Source: Serinicoccus sediminis
GTDB taxonomy: Bacteria > Actinomycetota > Actinomycetes > Actinomycetales > Dermatophilaceae
DNA: 64,000 nucleotides
Direction of reading: 5' to 3'
Assembly: GCF_004153545.1 (NCBI RefSeq)
Contig: NZ_SDVA01000004.1
Location: forward strand, 62,001 to 126,000
Position numbers and translations under genes: made by a program. Below, piece by piece: positions 42,149 to 49,648 of this stretch; positions within the stretch are counted from its first letter, which is position 1; every line of letters begins with the position of its first letter. Under the pieces are notes generated by a model. That model had not been told where the DNA came from, did not search any database, and saw only the letters and a list, made by a program, of their open reading frames with translations.

Positions 42149-42501
42149 TTCACGCTCACTCGGGGCGTATAGGTGACCTGGGCGGCGTCGTAGACGTCGG
42201 GCAGGAGGTCGCGCAGGGCGTCCTTGTGCACCCGGGTCTCGGGGTAGGTCAGCACCGGGAGGACCTCGGCCGGGATGAGCTTGAGGGCCTTCTTCTCGTC
42301 AAAGCGCCGGTTGGGGGTGACGGTGACCTCACCGTCACCGGCGGGGTGCTTGCCCTCGGGCACGAGGTCGCGGATGGCGGCCTTGATCTCCTCGAGCTCG
42401 CCGTCGATGGTGTCGCGGGCCGCGGTGAGCTGGTGGTAGCGGTCGCGGAGGCCCGCGAGCTTGTCGGCGAGGACCTGGGGGTCGAGGTCGGTGTTGGTCA
42501 T
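42145..42501 (-). CDS. Coiled-coil early protein
   Basis: The 118-residue product begins MTNTDLDPQVLADKLAGLRD and is a charged coiled coil up to about residue 55, followed by a compact region (VTVTPNRRFDEKKALKLIPA). It lies next to the RecB-like nuclease and overlaps its start. Such proteins often accompany phage exonucleases; function unproven. Confidence 0.65.
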   Translation of the reverse strand: MTNTDLDPQVLADKLAGLRDRYHQLTAARDTIDGELEEIKAAIRDLVPEGKHPAGDGEVTVTPNRRFDEKKALKLIPAEVLPVLTYPETRVHKDALRDLLPDVYDAAQVTYTPRVSVK

Positions 42502-42779
42502 CGCGCACGTCCTTCGGTGTGGGTGGTGAAGCAGCAGGGGCACAGCGCCCCGCCGGTCATGGGCTGGTTGGTGGCGCAGGCGATGGCGTCCGCCTGGCCT
42601 TGGGGGTCTGCGTCGATCTGGGCGCGGCGTGCAGCTGCGCGGGCCTCTGCGGCGTCTCGCGCGTCGCAGTCGGCCTCGGCGCGGTCGTAGCGGTCGGTGA
42701 CCATGCCGGCGAGGGCACCGATGAGGTCGCCGGAGTCGACGAGGGTGTTGATGTCGTCGGAGTGGGTGAGGAGCCTCAT
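42498..42779 (-). CDS. Small early protein with C-terminal Cys motif
   Basis: The 93-residue product is helical (YDRAEADCDARDAAEARAAA) and ends with GGALCPCCFTTHTEG, a CXCC...H knuckle. It is coupled to both neighbours by overlapping stop/start codons. Function unknown. Confidence 0.62.
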   Translation of the reverse strand: MRLLTHSDDINTLVDSGDLIGALAGMVTDRYDRAEADCDARDAAEARAAARRAQIDADPQGQADAIACATNQPMTGGALCPCCFTTHTEGRAR

Positions 42780-43042
42780 GCGGACACCACCCCGTGCGCG
42801 GCGAGGAGGAGCGTGGCGTAGACGGCGGTGCCGGTGTCGCGGTCCTCGATGACGACGCGGATGCCGTCGCGGATGGGCTCGGCCTTGGTGATGCGGTAGA
42901 CGTCGCCGTGGTGCTGGACGGGCTGCCCGGTCGCGTTGGCGAGGGGCCGGCCGATGACGGCGCGGGCGATGTCCTCGGCGTCGAGGTCGGGGAGGGTGCG
43001 CACCTCGGGGGTGGCAGTGACGGGGCTGACGGTCGTCGTCAT
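42776..43042 (-). CDS. Small early protein
   Basis: The 88-residue product starts MTTTVSPVTATPEVRTLPDL and is beta-rich in its second half (DVYRITKAEPIRDGIRVVIE). ATG 43042 has AGGAG upstream. Function unknown. Confidence 0.62.
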   Translation of the reverse strand: MTTTVSPVTATPEVRTLPDLDAEDIARAVIGRPLANATGQPVQHHGDVYRITKAEPIRDGIRVVIEDRDTGTAVYATLLLAAHGVVSA

Positions 43043-43064
43043 CTGGGATACTCCTGTCGTTCGT

Positions 43065-43100
43065 GAGACCCGGTTCTGCTTGGCGGTGGGGCCGGGTCTC
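43065..43100. terminator. Hairpin after the first early genes
   Basis: GAGACCCGG at 43065-43073 pairs perfectly with CCGGGTCTC at 43092-43100. It follows the two promoter-proximal minus-strand genes and may act as an early attenuator or antitermination target. Confidence 0.5.
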
Positions 43101-43113
43101 CGGCTGTCTGGGG

Positions 43114-43254
43114 TCAGGCCGGCTTCTTGACCGGGGCCTGGGTGGTGGGGGTGGCGCGGGCCAGTCGCTTCGCGACGTCGCGCACCAGGTGGTCGGGCAT
43201 CGGGCCGTGGTCGGCGACCATCCGCTTCACGACCTCGCGGGCTTCGGCGCTCAT
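43114..43254 (-). CDS. Small early protein
   Basis: The 46-residue product begins MSAEAREVVKRMVADHGPMP and ends TTQAPVKKPA: one or two helices with a basic tail. Its ATG overlaps the Cro-like gene stop. Function unknown. Confidence 0.55.
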   Translation of the reverse strand: MSAEAREVVKRMVADHGPMPDHLVRDVAKRLARATPTTQAPVKKPA

Positions 43255-43505
43255 GCCGCGGTCGCCTTGGTCGTGACGTTCTGTCCAGCAGCGTGCGACT
43301 TCGACGGCTCGAAAAGGGTGCGGGGGAGCACGCGCAGGCCCTCCTCGATGCGCGCGGCGACCTGCGGGGTGCAGGTGGTCCGTTCGCCTCGGCAGAGCTG
43401 GTTGATGAACTGGCGGCTGACTCCGGCGTAGCGGCCGAGGCGGGCCTGGGAGAAGTCGCCGAGCTTCATGTACTCGAGCAGCAGTGCCCGGTCCTTGAGC
43501 TTCAT
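43251..43505 (-). CDS. Cro-like XRE-family regulator
   Basis: The 84-residue protein (ATG 43505, GAGAGGA upstream) has an HTH: GDFSQARLGRYAGVSRQFIN followed by QLCRGERTTCTPQVAARIEE. It faces the plus-strand repressor across a shared regulatory region, the standard cro/cI geometry, and heads the early operon. An upstream in-frame ATG at 43553 is less likely. Confidence 0.8.
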   Translation of the reverse strand: MKLKDRALLLEYMKLGDFSQARLGRYAGVSRQFINQLCRGERTTCTPQVAARIEEGLRVLPRTLFEPSKSHAAGQNVTTKATAA

Positions 43506-43575
43506 CCATCGTCCTCTCGCGCTGCGACGTCGTCGCTGGGCTTGTTCTCTCATCCTGCGCTCCTCCGTGTTGGTT

Positions 43576-43729
43576 GTCAAGCGGTGCAGGACTAAAAGTC
43601 GCACAACGCTTGTCATCCTGTCAACAACTCACACGGTTGTAGTTCCGCAGGTGGTCCTTGACCTGCGATGATGCTCGGTCGCGTGTTGCTTGACGTGTGA
43701 TGCCTTGACTCGTTGCTACTCTGCTTGAC
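43576..43729. promoter_or_regulatory. Immunity operator/promoter region with repeated CTTGAC sites
   Basis: Between the diverging regulators the motif SCTTGAC occurs on the plus strand at 43656-43662, 43688-43694, 43703-43709 and 43723-43729. It occurs on the minus strand at 43576-43582, and a variant GCTTGTC lies at 43608-43614. TTGACA on the minus strand (43619-43624) could be the early -35, and TACTCT at 43717-43722 a repressor -10. The repeats are likely operators. Confidence 0.6.
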
Positions 43730-43783
43730 ACGGCGTCCTGTCACGACTGGACGCGCTTACCCCGCGCCAAGGAGCCTCACCTC

Positions 43784-44281
43784 ATGCACGCACTCCGCCG
43801 CTACCTGCAGGACGGGCTCGACGCCCGTGGGTGGCAGCCGGCGGAGCTCGCGCGCCGCAGTGGGCTCACGAAGCAACGGGTCTCGCAGATGCTCACCGAC
43901 GACCGTGAGGTCCTGCCGCAGGCTCCCAAGAGGGAGACGCTGGCAGCGATCGCACGGGCGTTCTCAGTGAGTGAGTCCGTGGTCACGGCCATCGCGTTCG
44001 AGGCGATGGGCTATGACCTGGACGTCGCGAGGGGCGAGGCGTCTCTGTCCACTGCTTCCGACGAGCAGATCGTCCGGGCCCTGGCCGACAGGCTGGGGGT
44101 CGGGCTCAGGACAGAGGAGCGTGATGGCGATGGCGACGCCGCCCCCACCAGCCCTGCGGGTGACGCCCGCGCGAGGCAGGACTACTACGACCTGGCGGCG
44201 AGCCAGGTGCAGGACGACGACACCCGGGAGGACGCAGCCCGGGCTATGCAGCAGGGGGAGGATGGTCACCCGCAAGGGTGA
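43784..44281 (+). CDS. XRE-family repressor (CI-like)
   Basis: The 165-residue protein has an N-terminal HTH (GWQPAELARRSGLTKQRVSQ followed by MLTDD) and a longer C terminus without a LexA-type Ser/Lys protease motif. With the ImmA-type protease encoded next, this suggests inactivation by proteolysis in trans. AAGGAG precedes ATG 43784. It probably maintains lysogeny by binding the CTTGAC repeats. Confidence 0.8.
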   Translation: MHALRRYLQDGLDARGWQPAELARRSGLTKQRVSQMLTDDREVLPQAPKRETLAAIARAFSVSESVVTAIAFEAMGYDLDVARGEASLSTASDEQIVRALADRLGVGLRTEERDGDGDAAPTSPAGDARARQDYYDLAASQVQDDDTREDAARAMQQGEDGHPQG

Positions 44282-44358
44282 GGGGGTTGCCGTGGCGGCA
44301 CATGATCTACTCAATGCTTCAACTTTTGCTCGACGTCGAGAGAAAGTGATGAGTAGCC

Positions 44359-44769
44359 GTGACCTACCATCCGTGGCGCACCCTGCGTGCGCTCGACCAC
44401 GTGACCCTGCACTGGGTCGACGACCTGCCTGCCGGCGTGCGCGCGATGACGGACGGGCACTCCACGATCTGGATGCGACACACCCTGTCCCAGGTCGAGC
44501 GGCGGTGCGTCCTCACGCACGAGCTGCGACACCTGCATCACGGGCACCGCGGCCACCAGCACGCGAAGGCGGAGACAGCGGTGCGGCAGGAGACGGCGCG
44601 CCTGCTCATCCCGGACGTGCACCAGCTGGGGGACGTGATGGCGTGGGCGAACGACGACCTCGAGGCCGCGGACGAGCTGTGGGTGTCGCCGGACGTGCTC
44701 TACACCCGCATGAAGCACCTGCACCCCACGGAACGGGCAGTCGTGCTCGGCAGGGCCAGGCGGCACTGA
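44359..44769 (+). CDS. ImmA/IrrE-family metalloprotease
   Basis: The 136-residue protein carries the zinc motif HELRH (His54, Glu55, His58) in CVLTHELRHLHHGH and a downstream acidic helix. Family members cleave phage or ICE repressors (ImmA in ICEBs1) to trigger induction. It lies directly after the repressor gene. Start GTG 44359. Confidence 0.85.
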   Translation: MTYHPWRTLRALDHVTLHWVDDLPAGVRAMTDGHSTIWMRHTLSQVERRCVLTHELRHLHHGHRGHQHAKAETAVRQETARLLIPDVHQLGDVMAWANDDLEAADELWVSPDVLYTRMKHLHPTERAVVLGRARRH

Positions 44770-44834
44770 GACCTCCCGTTGGCTTCACAGTGAGCCTTGG
44801 GGCAAGCAGAACCACGATGAATGAGGAGCAGACG

Positions 44835-45248
44835 ATGGGTGCGAGATGGGCGATTGTGGCAGGGGCTGGCCTGATGTTGGCGGGGTGTGACAGCGCGGAG
44901 AGTGAGCCTGCGGCAGCTCCCCCCACGGTTACGGCGACGGTGACTGCGACTGAGGAGGTCGAGGTGACACGAGATGTCGAGGTTACGGAGACGGTCACCG
45001 AGACGGTGACCGTTGAGGCAGAAGCGGAGGCGGAGGACATGGGCGACGCGTTGAGCGGTGAGATGTCGGACGAGATGGCCGCTCTCGCCCTGGAGGTGGC
45101 GTGGTCCAACATGGAGAGTGATGAACAGAGCTCGCTGTGCGAGTTCTACGTGCTTGCCCCGGAGCTGGTCGCGGACATGTTCGTGGAGGAGGCGGGGGAG
45201 AGCTTCGATTCACGCCAGATCATGGAGTTCTTCGACGGGGAGTGTTGA
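44835..45248 (+). CDS. Prophage lipoprotein in immunity region
   Basis: The 137-residue product has a lipoprotein signal (MGARWAIVAGAGLMLAGC, lipobox LAGC, Cys18), a Thr/Val/Glu-repeat stalk (TVTATEEVEVTRDVEVTETV) and a compact C-terminal domain with two Cys (SLCEFYVLAPE, FFDGEC). It is on the repressor strand and so is probably expressed in the lysogen. Small surface lipoproteins at this locus are known superinfection-exclusion factors in other phages; this role is inferred. GGAG precedes ATG 44835. Confidence 0.7.
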   Translation: MGARWAIVAGAGLMLAGCDSAESEPAAAPPTVTATVTATEEVEVTRDVEVTETVTETVTVEAEAEAEDMGDALSGEMSDEMAALALEVAWSNMESDEQSSLCEFYVLAPELVADMFVEEAGESFDSRQIMEFFDGEC

Positions 45249-45514
45249 TGACGACCGACGGTCACCAGCCGCTGAGCGAACGCGACCGCGCTATCATCCG
45301 GGCCGCGGCCGGCACCCACCGGGACGCCAGCGAAGAGCTCGCCGCCCTGACCTACGCCTCCGGGATGAGCCTGGCCAAGACGTGGCAACGGCTCGCCGAG
45401 CTCATGGCCGACCAGGAGGCATGGGAGGCCGAGCCGGTCGCGATGGACCTGCTGCAGCGGCGCCGCCGCGCCACGGGCGCCAGGGGCCGGCGTCGGTCTA
45501 CCAGCGGGGCGTGA
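45248..45514 (+). CDS. DUF3263-like small protein
   Basis: The 88-residue protein starts at ATG 45248 overlapping the lipoprotein stop (TGATG). The pattern LSERDRAIIRAAAGTHRDAS, LAKTWQRLAELMADQEAW and PVAMDLLQRRRR resembles the actinobacterial DUF3263 family (short HTH-like proteins). It may regulate lysogeny genes. Its 3' end overlaps the convergent integrase gene by 17 bases. Confidence 0.65.
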   Translation: MTTDGHQPLSERDRAIIRAAAGTHRDASEELAALTYASGMSLAKTWQRLAELMADQEAWEAEPVAMDLLQRRRRATGARGRRRSTSGA

Positions 45515-46925
45515 CGACGACCGTCTCCCGCTCGAACACCCGCGGCTGCTTCCGGGTCGTGCGGCGGTGGATGACGACGTCGACGACCGACCGGAGCAGG
45601 TGCCGCCGCTCGGCCAGGTCCAGGCCGTCCCATGCCGCGGCGGGGTCGGTAAGGTCGATGCCGTCGAGGGCCCGGGGGGTGAGCAGCTGTCGCACCCTCG
45701 ACTCGGCGGCCCGGATCTGCGGGGTGAGCCGCGCCTCGATGGTGGCCAGGGTCGCGGGGGACACCTGCCCGTCGGCGGCGGCCGACACGAACCCGTCGAG
45801 GCGGGTGCGCAGGCCCTGCAGCTCGTCGCGGGCCGCGGTCACGTCCGGGCGGTCGTCGGTGGTGGTGCCGGCGGCGAGCTGGGCGCCGTGGACGGTGAGC
45901 AGCTCGAGGAGAACGTCGGTGACCCAGGCCTCGGTGGGGGCGATGGAGCGGACGACGGCCATGCACCCGGTGCGGGGGCAGGCGTAGGAGTGGATGCCGC
46001 GGTTCTTGATGCGCCGCACGGGGGCGCCGCAGACCCCGCAGGTGGCGATGCCGGTGAGGAGGTGGGTGGCGGTGGAGTCGCCGGTGCGGGTGTTGCGGGC
46101 CGGGTCGGTGAGGACGGCGACGGCACGCTCCCAGGTGTCGACGGTGACGAGCGGCGGCCAGTCGGCGTCGCCGACGATGGTGCCTTGGTGGACGCGGCGG
46201 GCTGCGTAGGTGGGTGAGGTGCCGATCCTCTTCACGGTGACGGGCAGCCACTGCTGGGCCGGCCACGTGCGGGAGGTGGGCGGCCTGGGGGGTGTGATGT
46301 CGCGGCGGGTAAGGTCCTTGGCGATGGTGGCGCACCCGTCGCCGTCGAGGATGCGGGCGTAGATCTCTCGGACGATGGGAGCGGTGTCCTCGTCGGGGAC
46401 CTGGCGGAGGAGGGCGCCGCTGGTGGGGTCGTACTCGCGGCGGTACCCGTAGGGGAGTTTCCCGTGGGGGCGGCCGGCGGCGGCTCGGGCGCGGGAGGAG
46501 CGGCGGACCCGTTCGGAGGTGCGGGCGGACTCGTCTTGGGCGAGGAGGGCGTCGAGGCCGGTGCGGAAGCGGGCGTCGCGGGTGGCGAGGTCGTGGACGG
46601 TGCCGGAGTATCCCCAGAGGACGTGGTGGGTGGCGCAGAGGTCGGCGAGTTCGGCGTACTCGGCGAGCTGGCGTGTGGCGCGGGAGGCTTCCCAGGTGAG
46701 GAGGATGTCGTGCTGGCCGGAGGTGATGGCGGCGGTGAGGTCGGCCCATCGGGTGCGGGCGCGGGTGCCGGAGGCGTAGCGTGAAGCGGACCCGGTCTCG
46801 GTGATGACGCGGGTGACGTCCCACCCTTCTCGGTCGGCCCAGGCTCGGCACTCGGCTTCCTGTTCGGCGGTGGAGCGGCCTTCGTGGAGGTCGAGGGAGA
46901 CGCGCGCGTAGATGAGTGCCCTCAT
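45498..46925 (-). CDS. int: Large serine integrase
   Basis: The enzyme integrates and excises the phage at short att cores. From ATG 46925 the product is 475 residues: a resolvase domain with Ser10 in MRALIYARVS (same spacing as Bxb1 integrase) and WEASRATRQLAEYAELADLC, a recombinase domain (GKLPYGYRREYDPTSGALLR), a zinc ribbon (CGVCGAPVRRI, then CPRTGC) and a coiled coil (ATLATIEARLTPQIRAAESR). An ATG at 46955 with GGGAG upstream would add ten residues. The gene ends at attR; no tyrosine integrase is present. Confidence 0.93.
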   Translation of the reverse strand: MRALIYARVSLDLHEGRSTAEQEAECRAWADREGWDVTRVITETGSASRYASGTRARTRWADLTAAITSGQHDILLTWEASRATRQLAEYAELADLCATHHVLWGYSGTVHDLATRDARFRTGLDALLAQDESARTSERVRRSSRARAAAGRPHGKLPYGYRREYDPTSGALLRQVPDEDTAPIVREIYARILDGDGCATIAKDLTRRDITPPRPPTSRTWPAQQWLPVTVKRIGTSPTYAARRVHQGTIVGDADWPPLVTVDTWERAVAVLTDPARNTRTGDSTATHLLTGIATCGVCGAPVRRIKNRGIHSYACPRTGCMAVVRSIAPTEAWVTDVLLELLTVHGAQLAAGTTTDDRPDVTAARDELQGLRTRLDGFVSAAADGQVSPATLATIEARLTPQIRAAESRVRQLLTPRALDGIDLTDPAAAWDGLDLAERRHLLRSVVDVVIHRRTTRKQPRVFERETVVVTPRW

Positions 46926-46969
46926 GGGGGTGAAGGTAGGGCGGGGCCCTGACATACCTGCTCCCGACG

Positions 46970-48559
46970 TTGGTGGGCAGCAATGTCGCCATCGTGGCCG
47001 GAGGTGTGGCGCTGCTGGCCGCGCGGCTCGGGCTGCCCCGGTGCTGGCGGCTGCCGGTGGTGCTCCTGGCGCTGCTGGGGTTCATCCTGCTCTGCCGGCC
47101 TGAGCCCTCCGTGCTGCGCGCGGGCGTGATGGGGGCCGTCGGGCTGATGGCGCTGACCCGGGGCCGGCGTCGGGCCAGCCTGCCGACCCTCGGGGCGGCC
47201 GTCATCGCCCTGCTCTGCATCGACCCCTGGCTGGCCCGTTCCTACGGCTTCGCGCTGTCGACCCTGGCCACGCTCGGTCTGGTGCTCTGGGCCCGTCCCT
47301 GGGGCCTCGCGATGGCCAGGGCGGTGCCCCGGTGGGCGAGGCTGCCGGCCCGGGCCGCCGCCGTCCCCCTGGCGGCGCAGGTCATCTGCGCGCCCGTCAT
47401 CGTGCTGCTGCAGGGCACGGTCACCACCGTGGCCGTGCTCGCCAACCTCCTGGCCGCCCCGCTGGTCCCACCCACCACCGTCCTGGGTGTCGTGTCCGCC
47501 CTGCTGGCGCCCCTGTCGGTCCGGCTGGCGACAGCGGTGGCCTGGCTGGCGGCCGTGCCCGCCTGGGTCATCGGGCGGATCGCCCGGGTCTGCTCGCGGC
47601 TGCCCGGGGGCACCCTGGAGTGGTGGGACGGCGTGCTGGGCGCGTGGGCGCTGGCCGCGGTGACCCTGGCCCTGCTGCTCAGCTGGGGGTGGTGGAGCCG
47701 ACAGGTGCGCCGTCGTCCCTGGGTCACGGCCTCGGCGGTCGGGGCGCTGCTGGTCTGGGTCGCGCCGCTGCCCGGGCTCTCCGGCTGGCCACCGGCCGGG
47801 TGGGTGGCGGTCGGCTGCGACGTCGGGCAGGGTGACGCGTTCGTCCTGCCCACCGGGCCGGGGCGGGCGGTGGTCGTCGACACCGGGCCGGACCCGCAGG
47901 CGATGGCGGCGTGCCTGCGGTCCCTCGACGTGCGGCGCGTCGACCTGCTCGTGCTGACGCACTTCCACAGCGACCACGTCGGCGGGCTGTCCGCGGTGCT
48001 CAGCTCCACCGAGGTGGCGCAGGTCCTGGTCACGCCGGTGCAGGACCCGGCCGAGTCCGCGGCGGCCGTGACCGCCCAGGTGGGCGCTGCCGGCATACCG
48101 CTCCGCCAGGCGCGGACCGGGGACCGGTGGACCTGGGGCACCACCTCGGTCACCGTGCTGTGGCCCCCGGAGCGCCCGCCCGTCGGCGGCTCCGCGGCCA
48201 ACAACGCCAGCATCGTGCTGGATGCCCAGGTGTCCGGCACGAGCGTGCTGCTGACCGGCGACGTGGAGCCGGAGAGCGCCCGGATGGTCCGCCGGGTGAC
48301 GGCGGGCCGTGACTACGACGTGCTCAAGGTGGCCCACCACGGCTCGGCCGCGCAGGACGAGCAGCTGGTGCTGCAGGCCCGTCCGGAGATCGCGCTCATC
48401 GGTGTGGGGGCCGACAACGACTTCGGCCACCCCGCCCCGAGCGCCCTCAGCCTGCTCTCCGAGGCTGGGGCCGTCGTGCTGCGCACGGACCTGCACGGCG
48501 ACATCGCCGTCGTCCGCGACGGCCGACGACTCGTCCCGCACGCGCGGGAGGGTGGGTGA
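46970..48559 (+). pseudogene. comEC: ComEC C-terminal part, separated by prophage
   Basis: Host sequence resumes at the core; the in-frame TTG at 46970 is phage-derived. This part holds the rest of the competence membrane domain (NVAIVAGGVALLAARLGLPR, many hydrophobic helices to about residue 270) and the C-terminal metallo-beta-lactamase-like domain with HFHSDHVGG, LLTGDVEPES and KVAHHGSA, thought to degrade the non-transported strand. With codons 5525-6541 it makes about 862 residues, a normal length. Without the N-terminal half it cannot form the channel. Confidence 0.93.
46982..46987. other. attR core (AATGTC)
   Basis: The right junction of the prophage. AATGTC here is in the comEC reading frame (AAT GTC GCC ATC) and matches the left core at 6536-6541. 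Bases just left of it belong to the phage (GGTGGGCAGC) and differ from the host side of attL. Confidence 0.85.
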
Positions 48560-48583
48560 GGACGCCGGGCGACGTCGCGGGGG

Positions 48584-49528
48584 TCAGGAGGCCGGGGTCA
48601 CGTGGGCGCACGGCGAGCCGCCGAGCTCCCGGGCGCTGTGGCACAGGGCGTCGAGGGTGGCGGCGACGGCCGGCACCCGTCGCAGGTCGGGGGTCGTCAC
48701 CACCTGGACGGTCCGGCGGGACGGCGGCGACACCGGCCGGACGACGACGTCGGGGTGCGAGACGGTGCTGAGGATGAGCTGCGGGACGAGGGCGACGCCG
48801 AGCCCCGCCGCCACGAGACCGAGAACCGCGACGTAGTCCTCGGTCTCGAAGGTCACGTCCGGGCTGAACCCCGCCCCGTCGGCCAGGGTGAGCAGGTGAC
48901 CGCGGCAGCGCGGGCAGCCCGCGATCCAGCGCTCGGCGGACAGGTCGGCCAGGTCCACCTCGTCCTGCTCGGCGAGCTCGTGGTCCCGGGGGAGCACGAG
49001 CATCACCGGGTCGTCGAGCACGTCCATGACCACCAGCCCGGTGAGGTCGTCCTCGCCGCGGCCGGCATCCGTGCCCTCGTAGGCGAAGGCCACCGCCAGG
49101 TCCACCGCCCCGGCCCGCACGGCGGCGAGGGACTCGGGCGGCTCGGCCTCGCTGAACTGGACGGTGACCGCGGGGTGGCTCGTCCGCAGCCGGGCCAGGG
49201 CGCGCGGCACCAGCGTGGCCGACGACGAGGGGAAGGCCATGAGCCGGACGCGCCCGGCCTTGAGGCCGGCGATCGCCACGACCTCCGCCTCGGCCTCGTC
49301 GATGCGGTCCAGGATCTCGGCGGCCCGCCGGGCCAGCAGCCTCCCCGCCTCGGTGAGCCGCACGGTGCGGCCGATGCGCTCCACCAGGGCCGTGCCCGCC
49401 CGCTGCTCGAGGCGGCGCACCATCTGCGACACCGCCGGCTGGGTGTAGCCGAGGGAGGTCGCCGCCGCGGTGAAGGACCCCTCCTCGGCGATGGCGCGCA
49501 TCACGCGCAGCCCTGCGGCGTCGAACAT
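48584..49528 (-). CDS. LysR-family transcriptional regulator
   Basis: The 314-residue protein has an N-terminal winged HTH (residues 1-60: MFDAAGLRVMRAIAEEGSFT, then AAATSLGYTQPAVSQMVRRL) and a periplasmic-binding-like effector domain. An unusual CPRCRGH lies near residue 200, possibly thiol- or metal-responsive. It diverges from the patatin gene, a possible target. ATG 49537 would add three residues. Confidence 0.9.
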   Translation of the reverse strand: MFDAAGLRVMRAIAEEGSFTAAATSLGYTQPAVSQMVRRLEQRAGTALVERIGRTVRLTEAGRLLARRAAEILDRIDEAEAEVVAIAGLKAGRVRLMAFPSSSATLVPRALARLRTSHPAVTVQFSEAEPPESLAAVRAGAVDLAVAFAYEGTDAGRGEDDLTGLVVMDVLDDPVMLVLPRDHELAEQDEVDLADLSAERWIAGCPRCRGHLLTLADGAGFSPDVTFETEDYVAVLGLVAAGLGVALVPQLILSTVSHPDVVVRPVSPPSRRTVQVVTTPDLRRVPAVAATLDALCHSARELGGSPCAHVTPAS

Positions 49529-49648
49529 GACCAGCATCGTAGTCGGCGCGGCGCTCGTCACCAGAGCGACGCCGACACCACGGCCGGCGTTCACGCTGCG
49601 GCCACCCGCGGACGCTGTGCTGGCGGTGTGCCTGCCCCGCACCAGCAC

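Larger units (their letters stand above)
6542..46987. mobile_element. Intact-looking siphoviral prophage inserted in comEC
   Basis: The element is 40,446 bp from core to core. It carries an integrase, immunity genes, replication/recombination genes, terminase, portal, scaffold, capsid, connectors, tail tube, frameshifted tail chaperones, tape measure, tail tip, endolysin and holin. No structural ORF is visibly broken. Most genes are on the minus strand, transcribed away from the immunity region; the repressor cluster and a few single genes are on the plus strand. The serine integrase abuts attR, and a small HTH gene and a DUF2971 cargo gene sit near attL. It is probably functional, although inducibility cannot be judged from sequence. 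Confidence 0.95.

Noticed and set aside
46970-48559. Independent MBL-fold hydrolase gene starting at TTG 46970
   Set aside because: The start codon is phage-derived, no SD is present, and the sequence continues the ComEC membrane domain in frame with the left fragment.
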